From the NCBI GenBank assembly GCA_002708985.1, contig PAPS01000011.1:1-36299 (forward strand): DNA of 36,299 bases, in the 5' to 3' direction. The notes beneath the pieces were generated by a model. That model was not told where the DNA came from and made no database searches. It saw only the letters and a list, made by a program, of their open reading frames with translations. Position numbers and translations under genes: made by a program. Numbering within the stretch: position 1 is the stretch's first letter; each line of letters opens with the position of its first letter. This DNA is from Saprospirales bacterium (GTDB lineage Bacteria; Bacteroidota; Bacteroidia; Chitinophagales; UBA8649). Positions 8,332 to 16,130 of the stretch are shown piece after piece.

Positions 8332-8362
8332 TAAATGTAGAATAGTCTCGAGACTACGCCAA
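8332..8362 (-). promoter_or_regulatory. M42 peptidase promoter, TTG-N20-TACATTTA
   Basis: On the minus strand TTG (8362-8360), a 20-base spacer and TACATTTA (8339-8332) match the Bacteroidota promoter with the same spacing as mutS. Unlike mutS, 25 bases separate the element from the ATG at 8306, giving a leader of about 20 bases without a Shine-Dalgarno sequence. Confidence 0.6.
8343..8356. promoter_or_regulatory. Perfect 14-base palindrome in promoter spacer (candidate operator)
   Basis: TAGTCTCGAGACTA is identical to its reverse complement. It lies wholly in the 20-base spacer (8340-8359) between -33 and -7 of the M42 promoter, and the two centres coincide at 8349.5. A dimeric regulator bound here would block RNA polymerase. 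A short terminator for the upstream phosphoesterase is a weaker alternative, since the foldable stem would be about 5 bp with no T-run. Confidence 0.45.
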
Positions 8363-8391
8363 ACCAAATTTAAAAGGCTAATACTTGCTTA

Positions 8392-9618
8392 CTAAACCTT
8401 TTTCCGTAGGATAAGTTGCGTGACTTCAGGTAAAATACCCACACGTCCAGGATATCCTAAAAATCCAAAGCCCCGATTTACATAGAGAAATTGGTCCTTC
8501 ACTTTATAGAGACCAGCCCATTTGGGATAGAAATATTGAGACGGGCTCCAACGTAACCAACGGTTTTCTACTCCAAACTGAGCGCCATGAGTATGGCCCG
8601 ATAACGTTAGCTCAATATCCTTGTGATTTAAAACTTCAGCATCAAAATGACTCGGATCATGGCTGAGTAATATTTTCATCATGTCCTCTTGCAAAGACTC
8701 CTTGGCTTTCTTGATGTCGCCGCGATCAGTGTCATTGGGTTGATCTTCAAATCGACCTATATTTCCCCAATAATGAACACCTAAAAGTGCAAACTGAGCT
8801 TCCGAGGCTTCAATTATCGCGTGCTCATTGAGCAAGAGACGCCACCCAAGTTGCTGATGCGCACGGTAGAGTTTTTCTAGGTTTTCTTGCTTTGCCTTTT
8901 TACTTTCCCAAGGTCGGTAGTCCCCATAATCATGATTTCCAAGAATAGAATACACGCCGTGCTTTGCCCGAAGCTTGCTAAATATGGGAATGTATTCTTC
9001 TACCTCATCTGCTGTATCATTGACTAAATCTCCCGTAAACACAATAAGATCAGCATCTATGGCATTGATTTCATCCACCGCTTCGACCAAGGGCTTTTTC
9101 TTTGTAAAACTCCCCGTATGCAAATCAGAAATATGGATAATGCGAAAGCCATCAAGCTTTTTCGGCCATGAACGAAGAGAGATTTCTGCCTTTCTATATT
9201 GATAGCGATAGGCATTGGAAAGACCGCCCATCATGGTAAGCACTGGAATACCTCCAATGCCCGTGGCCGTTATTGCAAGAAATCGTCTTCGACCTTCAGA
9301 GGGCTGAACATTTCTGCCATGCCTGATGAGATGCCAAATTCTAGCCAGAAGCAATACCATCCCCACCAAACTGTAAAAGATCAAGCTAAGAAACCATATC
9401 CCTCGAATCCAGTTATTGATAATATCTGAAATAATAGTATCAGTAAACAGAATAACAGGAATAATCCAAAGTCCTATTAAAACCAGTGGTGCAAACCATA
9501 CCTTTTTGGCTAGATTGGCTCGTCGTGTAGTGCGAACCCATAAATGGCTTGCTCGTCTACTCGCATAGGCAAGGCAAAATGTAAAGAGAAAAAAGGTTAG
9601 AAGAAATGTGGTGGACAA
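8392..9618 (-). CDS. Membrane-anchored calcineurin-like metallophosphoesterase (YaeI-type)
   Basis: This 408-residue protein has three N-terminal hydrophobic helices (about 3-20, 41-60 and 73-93), then a catalytic domain. Metal-binding motifs are complete and in order: DLHTG at 165-169, GDLVN at 196-200, GNHD at 227-230, LLSHDP and GHTHG. Homologues such as YaeI/YkuE act on lipid-linked phosphates; the substrate here is unknown. Between helices and catalytic domain, residues 109-131 read GRRRFLAITATGIGGIPVLTMM, which resembles a twin-arginine signal core. The start is a TTG at 9618; the first helix begins right after it and no better start is visible. It is divergent from the thioredoxin gene. 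Confidence 0.88.
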   Translation of the reverse strand: MSTTFLLTFFLFTFCLAYASRRASHLWVRTTRRANLAKKVWFAPLVLIGLWIIPVILFTDTIISDIINNWIRGIWFLSLIFYSLVGMVLLLARIWHLIRHGRNVQPSEGRRRFLAITATGIGGIPVLTMMGGLSNAYRYQYRKAEISLRSWPKKLDGFRIIHISDLHTGSFTKKKPLVEAVDEINAIDADLIVFTGDLVNDTADEVEEYIPIFSKLRAKHGVYSILGNHDYGDYRPWESKKAKQENLEKLYRAHQQLGWRLLLNEHAIIEASEAQFALLGVHYWGNIGRFEDQPNDTDRGDIKKAKESLQEDMMKILLSHDPSHFDAEVLNHKDIELTLSGHTHGAQFGVENRWLRWSPSQYFYPKWAGLYKVKDQFLYVNRGFGFLGYPGRVGILPEVTQLILRKKV

Positions 9619-9679
9619 TTTTACGCCGTTTAAAGAACTAAACTAGGAGGATTCAAGTTACTTTCGAAACAAATATTTT

Positions 9680-9997
9680 ATGGAAGTTTTACGAATAACA
9701 GATAGCGACTTTACACAAACTATTGAATCCAACAAAAAAGTAGTGATAAAGTTTGATGCCTCATGGTGTGGAACATGCCGTCTGATCAGCCCTAAATTCA
9801 AGAAATTAGCGAGTGACGAACGCTTTAAGGAGGTGGCCTTCTTTGAGCTGAATGCAGAGCAGAATCCTGAAGCAAGAAAGTTTGCTGGGGTGAACAACCT
9901 TCCATTCTTTGCGACCATTGAAGGAGGTAATTTAAAGTCCACCACCTTCACAGGTAAGATTGAGCGCGTTGAAGAGCTGATCGCCGACCTCGCTTAA
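9680..9997 (+). CDS. Thioredoxin-family protein
   Basis: This 105-residue cytosolic protein has one thioredoxin fold with the redox centre WCGTC (C30, C33) and the conserved cis-proline region NNLPFFA. Canonical thioredoxin has WCGPC; Thr in place of Pro usually shifts redox potential towards disulfide exchange, but activity here is inference. There is no signal peptide. It begins a rightward run with the DUF6952-like gene 21 bases downstream, a pairing I recall from other Bacteroidota, where a peroxiredoxin may also be nearby; none is visible here. A -7-like TACTTTCG at 9659-9666 lies 13 bases before the ATG. Confidence 0.92.
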   Translation: MEVLRITDSDFTQTIESNKKVVIKFDASWCGTCRLISPKFKKLASDERFKEVAFFELNAEQNPEARKFAGVNNLPFFATIEGGNLKSTTFTGKIERVEELIADLA

Positions 9998-10018
9998 CAT
10001 TATATCTATTTAGTTCTT

Positions 10019-10261
10019 ATGAAAATTCCAGAAATAAAGCGCTTAGTAACCAACTATACTCTTGATGCTCTTGAAAAGGCTGAGCTTGCCCTTATCCAAG
10101 AAGAAGCAATGCCTTTTGAAGTACATGGTGAAGATGATGGGGAGGTGTTAACCCATATTCTCGCTGCAAAATGGATTCTAGAAGACATGGAAAGCAATGG
10201 AAGAGAACTTAAGGAGTCTCTGAGAGCATACAGCCAAAAAGTTCGTAATTCCATATCATAG
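10019..10261 (+). CDS. DUF6952-like small conserved protein
   Basis: This 80-residue acidic, mostly helical protein (begins MKIPEIKRLVTNYTLDALEK) has no signal peptide, membrane segment or catalytic motif. Its length, start and position right after a small thioredoxin match the DUF6952 family of Bacteroidota, which has no assigned function. I base this on memory of the family's typical sequence, not on a search. Close spacing to the thioredoxin (21 bases) and to the following lipoprotein (7 bases) suggests one transcript. A redox-linked role is only a guess from context. Confidence 0.7.
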   Translation: MKIPEIKRLVTNYTLDALEKAELALIQEEAMPFEVHGEDDGEVLTHILAAKWILEDMESNGRELKESLRAYSQKVRNSIS

Positions 10262-10268
10262 TGTTCAG

Positions 10269-10862
10269 ATGAAAGGTTCTACTTTAATCTATCTCTTCAC
10301 AATACTTACCTGTTCGCTATTTAGTTGTCAGAGAAATCAAGGGGAGCTTAGCAAGAAAATTGCCTTTGAAAGCAATGAATATGAAGAACCTAAGCCGGAT
10401 GAATATTATGATGTATCCAATGATCAGCTTTGTTGGGAAACGCTTTATAAAATCGAGTATTCTTATGATGACGCATCTATACCTCCTCCCTACCATCGAA
10501 GCTATCGCATCGAACTATCACGAGATAGTCTTCTTCGTTTTGCAGTAGAGAGTTATGGCGAAGTTCTGAAGGATACTTCAGCACCTATTGCGTGGAATGC
10601 ATTTTTCCTAGCCTGCGAGGAGATGGATTCCTATTTTCTTCAATCAAAAAAATCTTCCTTTCATCATGCAGATTGCACAGGAGGCACGCACCACATACTT
10701 ACGCTTACCTATGGCCCTTTTGACCAGATATTCGAAGAAGTTGAGCTAAGTCATTATCGATGTGGAAATGAGACCTCAGGAGATCTATCGCTTGACATAG
10801 ATACCTATGTAGAATATCTTTTTTCCATCGAATCAAAAGACTTCTTTGCTATCCCTAGGTAA
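10269..10862 (+). CDS. Hypothetical lipoprotein
   Basis: This 197-residue protein starts with a signal peptide and the lipobox LFSC, giving a lipidated Cys20. The mature part is acidic with several Tyr-rich and Cys-containing stretches (including DCTGGTHH and HYRCGNETSG), and it resembles no family I can name. The TGG-x-H motif may suggest binding but no enzyme class is evident. It follows the DUF6952-like gene by 7 bases, so it may be co-transcribed. The last bases of the gene contain a promoter for alaS. Export to the outer or inner membrane is inferred from the lipobox. Confidence 0.7.
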   Translation: MKGSTLIYLFTILTCSLFSCQRNQGELSKKIAFESNEYEEPKPDEYYDVSNDQLCWETLYKIEYSYDDASIPPPYHRSYRIELSRDSLLRFAVESYGEVLKDTSAPIAWNAFFLACEEMDSYFLQSKKSSFHHADCTGGTHHILTLTYGPFDQIFEEVELSHYRCGNETSGDLSLDIDTYVEYLFSIESKDFFAIPR

Positions 10863-10874
10863 CTCGTATTTTTA
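10846..10874 (+). promoter_or_regulatory. alaS promoter, TTG-N18-TATTTTTA
   Basis: TTG at 10846-10848, an 18-base spacer and TATTTTTA at 10867-10874 match the promoter form used elsewhere in the window. The -33 part lies inside the end of the upstream lipoprotein gene (stop at 10860-10862). The ATG of alaS follows 21 bases later, so a leader of about 16 bases is expected. Confidence 0.5.
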
Positions 10875-10895
10875 CATCAGACGACCAAAGGTTTT

Positions 10896-13526
10896 ATGAA
10901 AGGCAATACACCGCAAGAAATACGTCAAGCATTCTTTCAATTTTTTGAAGGCAAAGGACACAAGGTTGTTCCTTCTGTACCTCTTGTGGTAAAGGATGAT
11001 CCCACCTTGATGTTTATCAATGCGGGAATGAATCCATTCAAAGACTACTTCCTTGGATTAAAAAAGGCTGAGAGTACCCGGCTTACAGATAGCCAAAAGT
11101 GTCTTCGTGTATCCGGAAAACACAATGACTTAGAAGAGGTTGGGGTTGATACATACCACCATACCTTGTTTGAGATGTTGGGTAATTGGTCTTTTGGCGA
11201 TTACTTTAAAAAGGAAGCCATTCAGTGGGCTTGGGAATTTTTAACCGAAGTGTGCAAGCTGGATGCGGATCGATTGTACATTACCTATTTCGAAGGAGAT
11301 GCCCAAAATCAGTTAGGGCCGGATGATGAAGCTAAAGACATTTGGACGGCTTATGTCGGAGAGGACAGAATCCTTCCCTTTGACCGAAAGGATAACTTTT
11401 GGGAGATGGGCGATATCGGACCTTGTGGTCCCTGTAGCGAGATTCATATTGATTTACGCTCTAGCGAAGAGAGAGAAGCCGTTGATGGTGCAAGCTTAGT
11501 CAATCAAGATCATCCACAGGTTATTGAAATCTGGAATTTGGTCTTCATGGAGTTTCTTCGCAAAGCAGATGGAAGCCTTGAGAGCCTGCCAGAAAAGCAT
11601 GTTGACACGGGCATGGGATTCGAGCGTCTGATACGTGCTATTGAAGGAAAGTCTTCGAATTACGATACAGCGGTATTCTCCTCGCTACTGAAAAAAATCG
11701 AGGCAATCACTTCTCAATCCTATGGAAAAGAAGAAGGAATTGATATAGCCATGCGTGTTATAGCTGACCACCTTCGGGCGGTTTCTTTTGCGATTGCCGA
11801 TGGCCAAAACCCATCCAATGTCAAAGCAGGATATGTAATACGCCGAATTTTACGCCGAGCTGTTCGATACAGCTATCAAGGATTAAACTATCCGCAACCC
11901 CTGCTCCATCAGCTAGTATCAACCCTCGTTGAGGATATGGGTTTAGCCTATCCCGAGCTTGTTAATCAACAATCGTTTATTGAGCAAGTTATTCTTGAAG
12001 AGGAGAAAAGCTTTCTAAAAACCCTTGAGGAAGGTATTCAACGCCTAACAAAAGCTCTTCAAACACTTGATAATGGAAAAGAAATTGATGGACAGACAGC
12101 CTTCGAATTGTATGATACCTATGGCTTCCCGCTTGATTTAACCCAACTCATTTGCTCAGAAAAAGAAATCACTGTTGACATTGAAGGGTTTAATCAAGCC
12201 CTTGCCGAGCAAAAGTCAAGGTCTCGAGCCGAAGGAAAATCTACCTCTGGAGATTGGCACATCTTACGCGAGGATAAAGTGGAGGAATTTGTAGGCTACG
12301 ACCGAGAATATTGTACTGTTCATATCACAAAATGGCGAGCCATAGAACGAAAAGGTAAAGCGAGTTATCAGTTGGTTTTTTCCGTAACACCATTTTATGC
12401 AGAAGGCGGTGGACAGGTAGGTGATAAGGGCACAATAAGCAATAACAAAGAGCAAATTGCTGTATATAACACCACCAAAGAAAATGATACTATCGTCCAT
12501 TGGGTAAATGCCTTACCTGAAGATTTAAATGCATCCTTTGAGGCGCAAATTGACAGCAAAACACGAAAAGCAACTGAGCGAAATCATTCTGCGACACACT
12601 TATTGCATGAGGCATTAAGAAACATCTTAGGCAATCATGTTGAACAACGTGGATCCCTGGTGGAAGCCAAAGGGCTTCGTTTTGACTTTTCTCATCCAGG
12701 CAAAGTAGACCTAAAGACCTTGCATCAAATTGAGAATCAAGTCAATGCCAAGATTTGGGAAAACCTATCTCTTGAGGAAAATAGAGACGCCCTTATTGAG
12801 GAAGCCAAGGCAAAGGGAGCTATAGCGCTCTTCGGAGAGAAATACGGTGATGTAGTGCGCACCATAAAGTTTGGGTCAAGCATCGAACTCTGTGGAGGAT
12901 GCCATGTTTGCTCAACAGGGGCCATCGGGCAATTTATCATTACGGCAGAATCTTCGGTCGCTTCAGGTATTCGTCGTATCGAAGCAATCACAGGAGAGGC
13001 GGCTCTCGCTATGATGCAACGTCAGCGACAATTACTAAGTGATGGACAAGAATTACTAGGACAAGGAGAAATGCTTCCTGCGATTACCAAACTTATCGAA
13101 GACAATAAAGCCTACACCAAAAAGATTGAATCTTATAGAGTGCTTGAAGGCCAAGCGGTTAAAAAAGATTGGGCTGATAAAGTTCAAAAAGTGGGAAAGG
13201 TTAGTCTTGGATCCTTTACAACCGACCTTGATAGCGGAACTATTAAGGACGTATTGTTTCAATTGAAAAATGAGATTCCTAGCTCTGCTTGGCTCGTCGG
13301 CCAAGAGAGTCAAGGAAAAGTGACCTTATCAATTGCTTTTTCCCACGACCTCATCGATGAATATGGGTTTCATGCCGGTAACCTGGTACGAGAGTTAGCC
13401 AAACATATTCAAGGTGGTGGAGGTGGGCAGCCCTTCTTTGCTACCGCAGGAGGAAAAAATCCTGAAGGGCTTAACCAAGCGCTGCAAGCGGGAATTGATA
13501 CAATCACCACACAATTAACAGCATGA
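10896..13526 (+). CDS. alaS: Alanine-tRNA ligase
   Basis: This 876-residue protein charges tRNA-Ala and has the complete bacterial layout. The class II catalytic core at the N-terminus includes FINAGMNPFKDYFLG, the HNDLEEVG loop, HTLFEMLGNWSFGDYF and GMGFERL. The editing domain has the zinc-type residues HSATHLLHEAL and CGGCHVC, which hydrolyse Ser- and Gly-tRNA-Ala. The C-terminal DHHA1 domain ends in the glycine loop GGGGGQPFFATAGGK. Length equals the family norm (E. coli 876). The stop codon overlaps the gatB start (ATGA at 13523-13526), so the two genes are translationally coupled. The start ATG follows a recognisable promoter. Confidence 0.98.
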   Translation: MKGNTPQEIRQAFFQFFEGKGHKVVPSVPLVVKDDPTLMFINAGMNPFKDYFLGLKKAESTRLTDSQKCLRVSGKHNDLEEVGVDTYHHTLFEMLGNWSFGDYFKKEAIQWAWEFLTEVCKLDADRLYITYFEGDAQNQLGPDDEAKDIWTAYVGEDRILPFDRKDNFWEMGDIGPCGPCSEIHIDLRSSEEREAVDGASLVNQDHPQVIEIWNLVFMEFLRKADGSLESLPEKHVDTGMGFERLIRAIEGKSSNYDTAVFSSLLKKIEAITSQSYGKEEGIDIAMRVIADHLRAVSFAIADGQNPSNVKAGYVIRRILRRAVRYSYQGLNYPQPLLHQLVSTLVEDMGLAYPELVNQQSFIEQVILEEEKSFLKTLEEGIQRLTKALQTLDNGKEIDGQTAFELYDTYGFPLDLTQLICSEKEITVDIEGFNQALAEQKSRSRAEGKSTSGDWHILREDKVEEFVGYDREYCTVHITKWRAIERKGKASYQLVFSVTPFYAEGGGQVGDKGTISNNKEQIAVYNTTKENDTIVHWVNALPEDLNASFEAQIDSKTRKATERNHSATHLLHEALRNILGNHVEQRGSLVEAKGLRFDFSHPGKVDLKTLHQIENQVNAKIWENLSLEENRDALIEEAKAKGAIALFGEKYGDVVRTIKFGSSIELCGGCHVCSTGAIGQFIITAESSVASGIRRIEAITGEAALAMMQRQRQLLSDGQELLGQGEMLPAITKLIEDNKAYTKKIESYRVLEGQAVKKDWADKVQKVGKVSLGSFTTDLDSGTIKDVLFQLKNEIPSSAWLVGQESQGKVTLSIAFSHDLIDEYGFHAGNLVRELAKHIQGGGGGQPFFATAGGKNPEGLNQALQAGIDTITTQLTA

Positions 13527-14977
13527 CATATTGGGAATCAAAAGGCTATGAAGTAGTTATAGGCTTAGAGGTGCATGCACAACTTTCTACAGAGAGCAAA
13601 ATGTACTGCGGTGACCCTGTAGAGTACGGTACCATGCCTAATTCACTGACTTCTCCTATATCACTTGGGCTTCCAGGCACTCTTCCCAAGATTAACCAAG
13701 AAGCCATTAATTATGCGATTAAAATGGGTTTGGCATGCCATACATCGATTGAACGCATCAATGGCTTTGCACGTAAAAACTACTTTTATCCCGACCTTCC
13801 AAAAGGATATCAAGTCACTCAGGATAAAACACCCATTTGCTACAACGGACACCTCGATATCGTGACTGAACAAGGAAGTAGCAAGCGTATTGGCATTCAG
13901 CGTATTCACTTGGAAGAAGATGCTGGGAAATCCATTCATGATATTGACCCATACAACTCACTTGTTGATTTAAATCGAGCAGGAACGGCACTCATAGAGA
14001 TTGTAACCGACCCTGATCTTCGCAGTCCAGAAGAGGCCCAAGCCTATCTCCGTGAGATTCGAAAAATGGTGCGCTATCTAGACATTTGTGATGGTAATAT
14101 GGAAGAAGGAAGTCTTCGTTGTGATGCGAATATATCGGTGCGAAAAATTGGTAGTACCGAATATGGACAACGAGTCGAAGTCAAGAACATGAATTCCATA
14201 CGCCACGTAATGAAAGCTATCGAGTATGAAGCCACGCGCCAAATCGATGAGATTGAAGCGGGAAATGCAATCGCTCAAGAGACGCGCAGTTTCAACGCAA
14301 CCGACCATTCAACCTTTGCCCTCAGAAGTAAAGAAGATAGCATGGATTATCGATACTTTCCAGAACCTGATCTTATTCCAATTCATGTCAGTGATGAGGA
14401 TATTGAGGCGATCAAAAAAGCCATGCCAGAACTCCCTAGAGAGAGCATTCCAAGACTAATGGAAACCTACGGACTTTCTATGTACGATGCTCAGCTTCTT
14501 ACCGAAGACAGAGACTTTGCTCACTTTGCCAATGGTATTTTGGAACAATCACCCGACGCTAAAATCGCCGTAAATCTTCTGATTGGACCGGTTCGCTCCT
14601 GGATGAACGAAATGGGACAATCTATAGCAGCCTATCCATTATCGGCCGCTATTTTGTTAGAGGTTATTGAACTATTAGCCAACAACTTGATTAGCTTTTC
14701 ATCCGCTAGTCAAAAGCTAATCCCTCACTTGCAAAAGCATCCTCAAGAGGCGGCCTCAGAAGCATCAAAAGCCTTAGGTATCATTCAAAATAATGATGAA
14801 AAATATCTCGAAGCCCTTATTGATGGGGTTCTTGCCGAGAATCAGGATAAAGTTAAGGCCTATAAACAAGGAAAAACAGGACTTTTAGGAATGTTTATGG
14901 GGCAAATCATGAAAAAAAGTGGAGGAAAGGCAGATCCCAAGCAAACATCAATTCTACTGCGTGAAAAACTTAGTTAA
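13523..14977 (+). CDS. gatB: Aspartyl/glutamyl-tRNA amidotransferase subunit B
   Basis: This 484-residue protein is the kinase/transamidase subunit of GatCAB, which turns Glu-tRNA-Gln (and Asp-tRNA-Asn) into the correct Gln/Asn-tRNA. It shows the family motifs GLEVHAQLSTESKMYC at the N-terminus, SPISLGLPGTLP, a LEEDAGKS-like segment, YRYFPEPDL, and a helical GatB/YqeY tRNA-binding tail. Length is typical. gatA and gatC are not in the window, so the complex is encoded in pieces. It overlaps alaS by 4 bases and overlaps the start of the following lipoprotein, so all three are probably one transcript. Confidence 0.97.
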   Translation: MTYWESKGYEVVIGLEVHAQLSTESKMYCGDPVEYGTMPNSLTSPISLGLPGTLPKINQEAINYAIKMGLACHTSIERINGFARKNYFYPDLPKGYQVTQDKTPICYNGHLDIVTEQGSSKRIGIQRIHLEEDAGKSIHDIDPYNSLVDLNRAGTALIEIVTDPDLRSPEEAQAYLREIRKMVRYLDICDGNMEEGSLRCDANISVRKIGSTEYGQRVEVKNMNSIRHVMKAIEYEATRQIDEIEAGNAIAQETRSFNATDHSTFALRSKEDSMDYRYFPEPDLIPIHVSDEDIEAIKKAMPELPRESIPRLMETYGLSMYDAQLLTEDRDFAHFANGILEQSPDAKIAVNLLIGPVRSWMNEMGQSIAAYPLSAAILLEVIELLANNLISFSSASQKLIPHLQKHPQEAASEASKALGIIQNNDEKYLEALIDGVLAENQDKVKAYKQGKTGLLGMFMGQIMKKSGGKADPKQTSILLREKLS

Positions 14978-16130
14978 TGCAATCTTAAGCGTCCAAGCCA
15001 TTCTTGTTCTAGCTTTTGGAGCTTGTACAAATGGTAAGCTAAAGGACGAAACCGCCCCAGGAAGCTCTTCGGATTCCACAGCGTTAAGTGAGGATTTCAA
15101 TGGCCACCTGCGCATTAAAGATGCCCACCAATACTATACGTTTCGAGGAGACATTCCTAAGGAGGCTTATATAGAAATTGTAATTGACAAACCTGAACTC
15201 ATCAGCGCAGGTAGTGCCTTTCGCATCCAATACAACCCTCTACCGATCTACGGCGGTCAAAACAATGCATTGATCACCATCGATAGCTTTTCGTTTTCTC
15301 CAGCCACATTAAGCTACCTTCGCCCAATCAATCAATCACCAGCAGGATTTTACCTTATCGAGCATCCTGATTTAGGGCGTTATGAAGCCTTGGTTACTGA
15401 TAGCACTTCAGTTCAGTTTCGCCAAGGAGACAATGGAAGGTTAAAGCTTGACACAAGGGGTCCTACATCAGACTATTATGATGTTATCCTAGCCATACAA
15501 GAAGCTTCTGTTGGGAAAGATTTGGAAGATATCGAGGCTAACCTCCCTTTTATCGCAAAAGCTGCTCGTGATATGCTAAAATCTAAATCTTCCAATGTTT
15601 ACCTTGAATTCTTTATGGCCCTCTTCAATACGATGGATGGCGCAAGTTCAAAAAATATTCAATCCATCATGAGTCGCATGGATAATATCGACTATCAACA
15701 GGCATTATTTGTTAAAAGAAGTGCCCCCTATGACATCGCAATGCCGGATACTGCAGGACGACCGATTTCTATCAGTGATTATTCCGGAAAAGTTGTACTT
15801 ATTGACTTTTGGGCATCCTGGTGTGCACCTTGCCGCCAAGAAAATCCAAACCTTGTGCGATTACATAAAAAGTATAGTAAACAAGGCTTTGACATCCTCA
15901 GTATTTCCCTCGACAACGTCCGATCAAGGTGGGTTCAAGCCATTAATGATGATAATCTATACTGGGAAGGGCATTGTAGTGACCTTAATGGATGGAATAC
16001 GAAAATTGTCAATATGTACAATATACAAGGCATTCCCACATCCTTTTTAATCGGTCGAGATGGCTTGATGATTTGGAATTCAAATGATCCTCAAGTAGGT
16101 CTAGAAGAGGCCATAAAAGAGGCCCTTTAG
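14961..16130 (+). CDS. TlpA-like thioredoxin-fold lipoprotein
   Basis: I choose GTG 14961, 17 bases inside gatB, giving 389 residues. This start yields a clean signal peptide (KNLVNAILSVQAILVLAFGAC) with lipidated Cys22; the frame extends back to ATG 14919 but adds 14 residues that do not fit a signal. The N-terminal half has a beta-rich region laid out like DUF4369 proteins, followed by a helical linker. The C-terminal AhpC/TSA-Redoxin domain carries WCAPC at residues 287-291 after DYSGKVVLIDFWAS, and the cis-proline IQGIPTSFLI. Such proteins reduce disulfides in the periplasm. Its TAG overlaps the stop of the convergent NamZ gene by 4 bases. Confidence 0.85.
   Translation: MKNLVNAILSVQAILVLAFGACTNGKLKDETAPGSSSDSTALSEDFNGHLRIKDAHQYYTFRGDIPKEAYIEIVIDKPELISAGSAFRIQYNPLPIYGGQNNALITIDSFSFSPATLSYLRPINQSPAGFYLIEHPDLGRYEALVTDSTSVQFRQGDNGRLKLDTRGPTSDYYDVILAIQEASVGKDLEDIEANLPFIAKAARDMLKSKSSNVYLEFFMALFNTMDGASSKNIQSIMSRMDNIDYQQALFVKRSAPYDIAMPDTAGRPISISDYSGKVVLIDFWASWCAPCRQENPNLVRLHKKYSKQGFDILSISLDNVRSRWVQAINDDNLYWEGHCSDLNGWNTKIVNMYNIQGIPTSFLIGRDGLMIWNSNDPQVGLEEAIKEAL

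Noticed and set aside
9658-9951. 97-codon minus-strand frame opposite the thioredoxin gene
   Set aside because: Shadow of the thioredoxin gene; the plus-strand protein has complete active-site motifs.
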